A DNA stretch of 64,000 bases from contig CP136061.1 of NCBI GenBank assembly GCA_032622095.1, positions 35,783,797 through 35,847,796 of the forward strand, given 5' to 3'. Positions 63,976-64,000 of this stretch are shown here, one piece after another. The notes beneath the pieces were generated by a model. The model did no database searches. It was not told the origin of the DNA and saw nothing but the letters and a program-made list of their open reading frames with translations. The stretch's first letter is position 1, and every line of letters starts with the position of its first letter. The position numbers and the translations under genes are program-made. This DNA is from Siphonodentalium dalli. Lineage: Eukaryota; Mollusca; Scaphopoda; Gadilida; Siphonodentaliidae.

Positions 63976-64000
63976 TAAAAAATTATCTATCTATCTATCT
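63976..64000. repeat. ATCT microsatellite at window edge
   Basis: tatctatctatctatct reaches the last base, so its full length is unknown. Confidence 0.8.

Overview
The window is eukaryotic, AT-rich and intron-rich animal DNA. It holds the 3' part of one gene on the + strand, a TRPA-family (TRPA1-like) cation channel, spread over about 36.8 kb (10038-46789). Its small phase-matched exons sit in a dense field of short non-autonomous transposons and tandem repeats. Dispersed repeats carrying 'gttatggccctttttcgac', CCGTC/TGTC runs and a tRNA-derived SINE with a 'cgctatataaa' 3' end suggest a bivalve mollusc. That assignment is inference from repeat style, not a database match.

Gene layout. The ankyrin-repeat exons must lie upstream of the window, because nothing in 1-10037 reads as an exon. 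Exon A (pre-S1) has a second, diverged copy A'. Then come exon B (pre-S1 helix and S1), three alternative versions of exon C (S1-S2 loop and S2: C1, C2, C3), D (S3), E (S4, S4-S5 linker, S5), F (pore helix, filter, S6), G (TRP-like helix), H (post-TRP region) and I (C-terminal coiled coil, stop). Every junction joins in phase. C1, C2 and C3 share splice phases and a gapless 33-residue core, as expected of mutually exclusive exons that swap the extracellular S1-S2 loop.

Most unusual part. The acceptors of exons G and H have each been amplified into tandem arrays. Before exon G, about 18 copies of a ~57-bp unit each carry a pyrimidine-rich acceptor plus the first ten bases of the exon. Before exon H, six exact 89-bp copies each carry the acceptor plus the first 36 bases (12 codons) of the exon. 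The two unit sequences are unrelated, so the same event seems to have happened twice in neighbouring introns.

Mobile DNA. At least six families share a TTAA target, and five of them share the terminus TTAACCCTTT but have different interiors. Families A, B and C also share a hairpin module. Other elements include an 8-bp-TSD double-palindrome family (P), a TA-flanked mariner-type hairpin family (H), two hAT-type elements with 8-bp duplications, a PIF/Harbinger-type element with TAA duplication, a 1.2-kb TA-flanked TIR element and a long TIR family (L). Nesting is frequent (A in E in P; A in D; two different TTAA elements at the same position of two L copies).

Region by region: 1-10037, intron with families D, A, B, P, E, C and H; 10038-16134, exons A, A' and B with a hAT element; 16135-32092, exons C1-C3 with ATC microsatellites, a SINE and hairpin elements; 32093-39290, exons D, E and F with transposons close to the acceptors; 39291-43399, a hAT element, the two acceptor arrays and exons G and H; 43400-46789, a TIR element, a stray copy of the last exon's start, and exon I. 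From 46790 to 64000 there is a short 3' UTR and then intergenic repeats with no second gene that can be supported.
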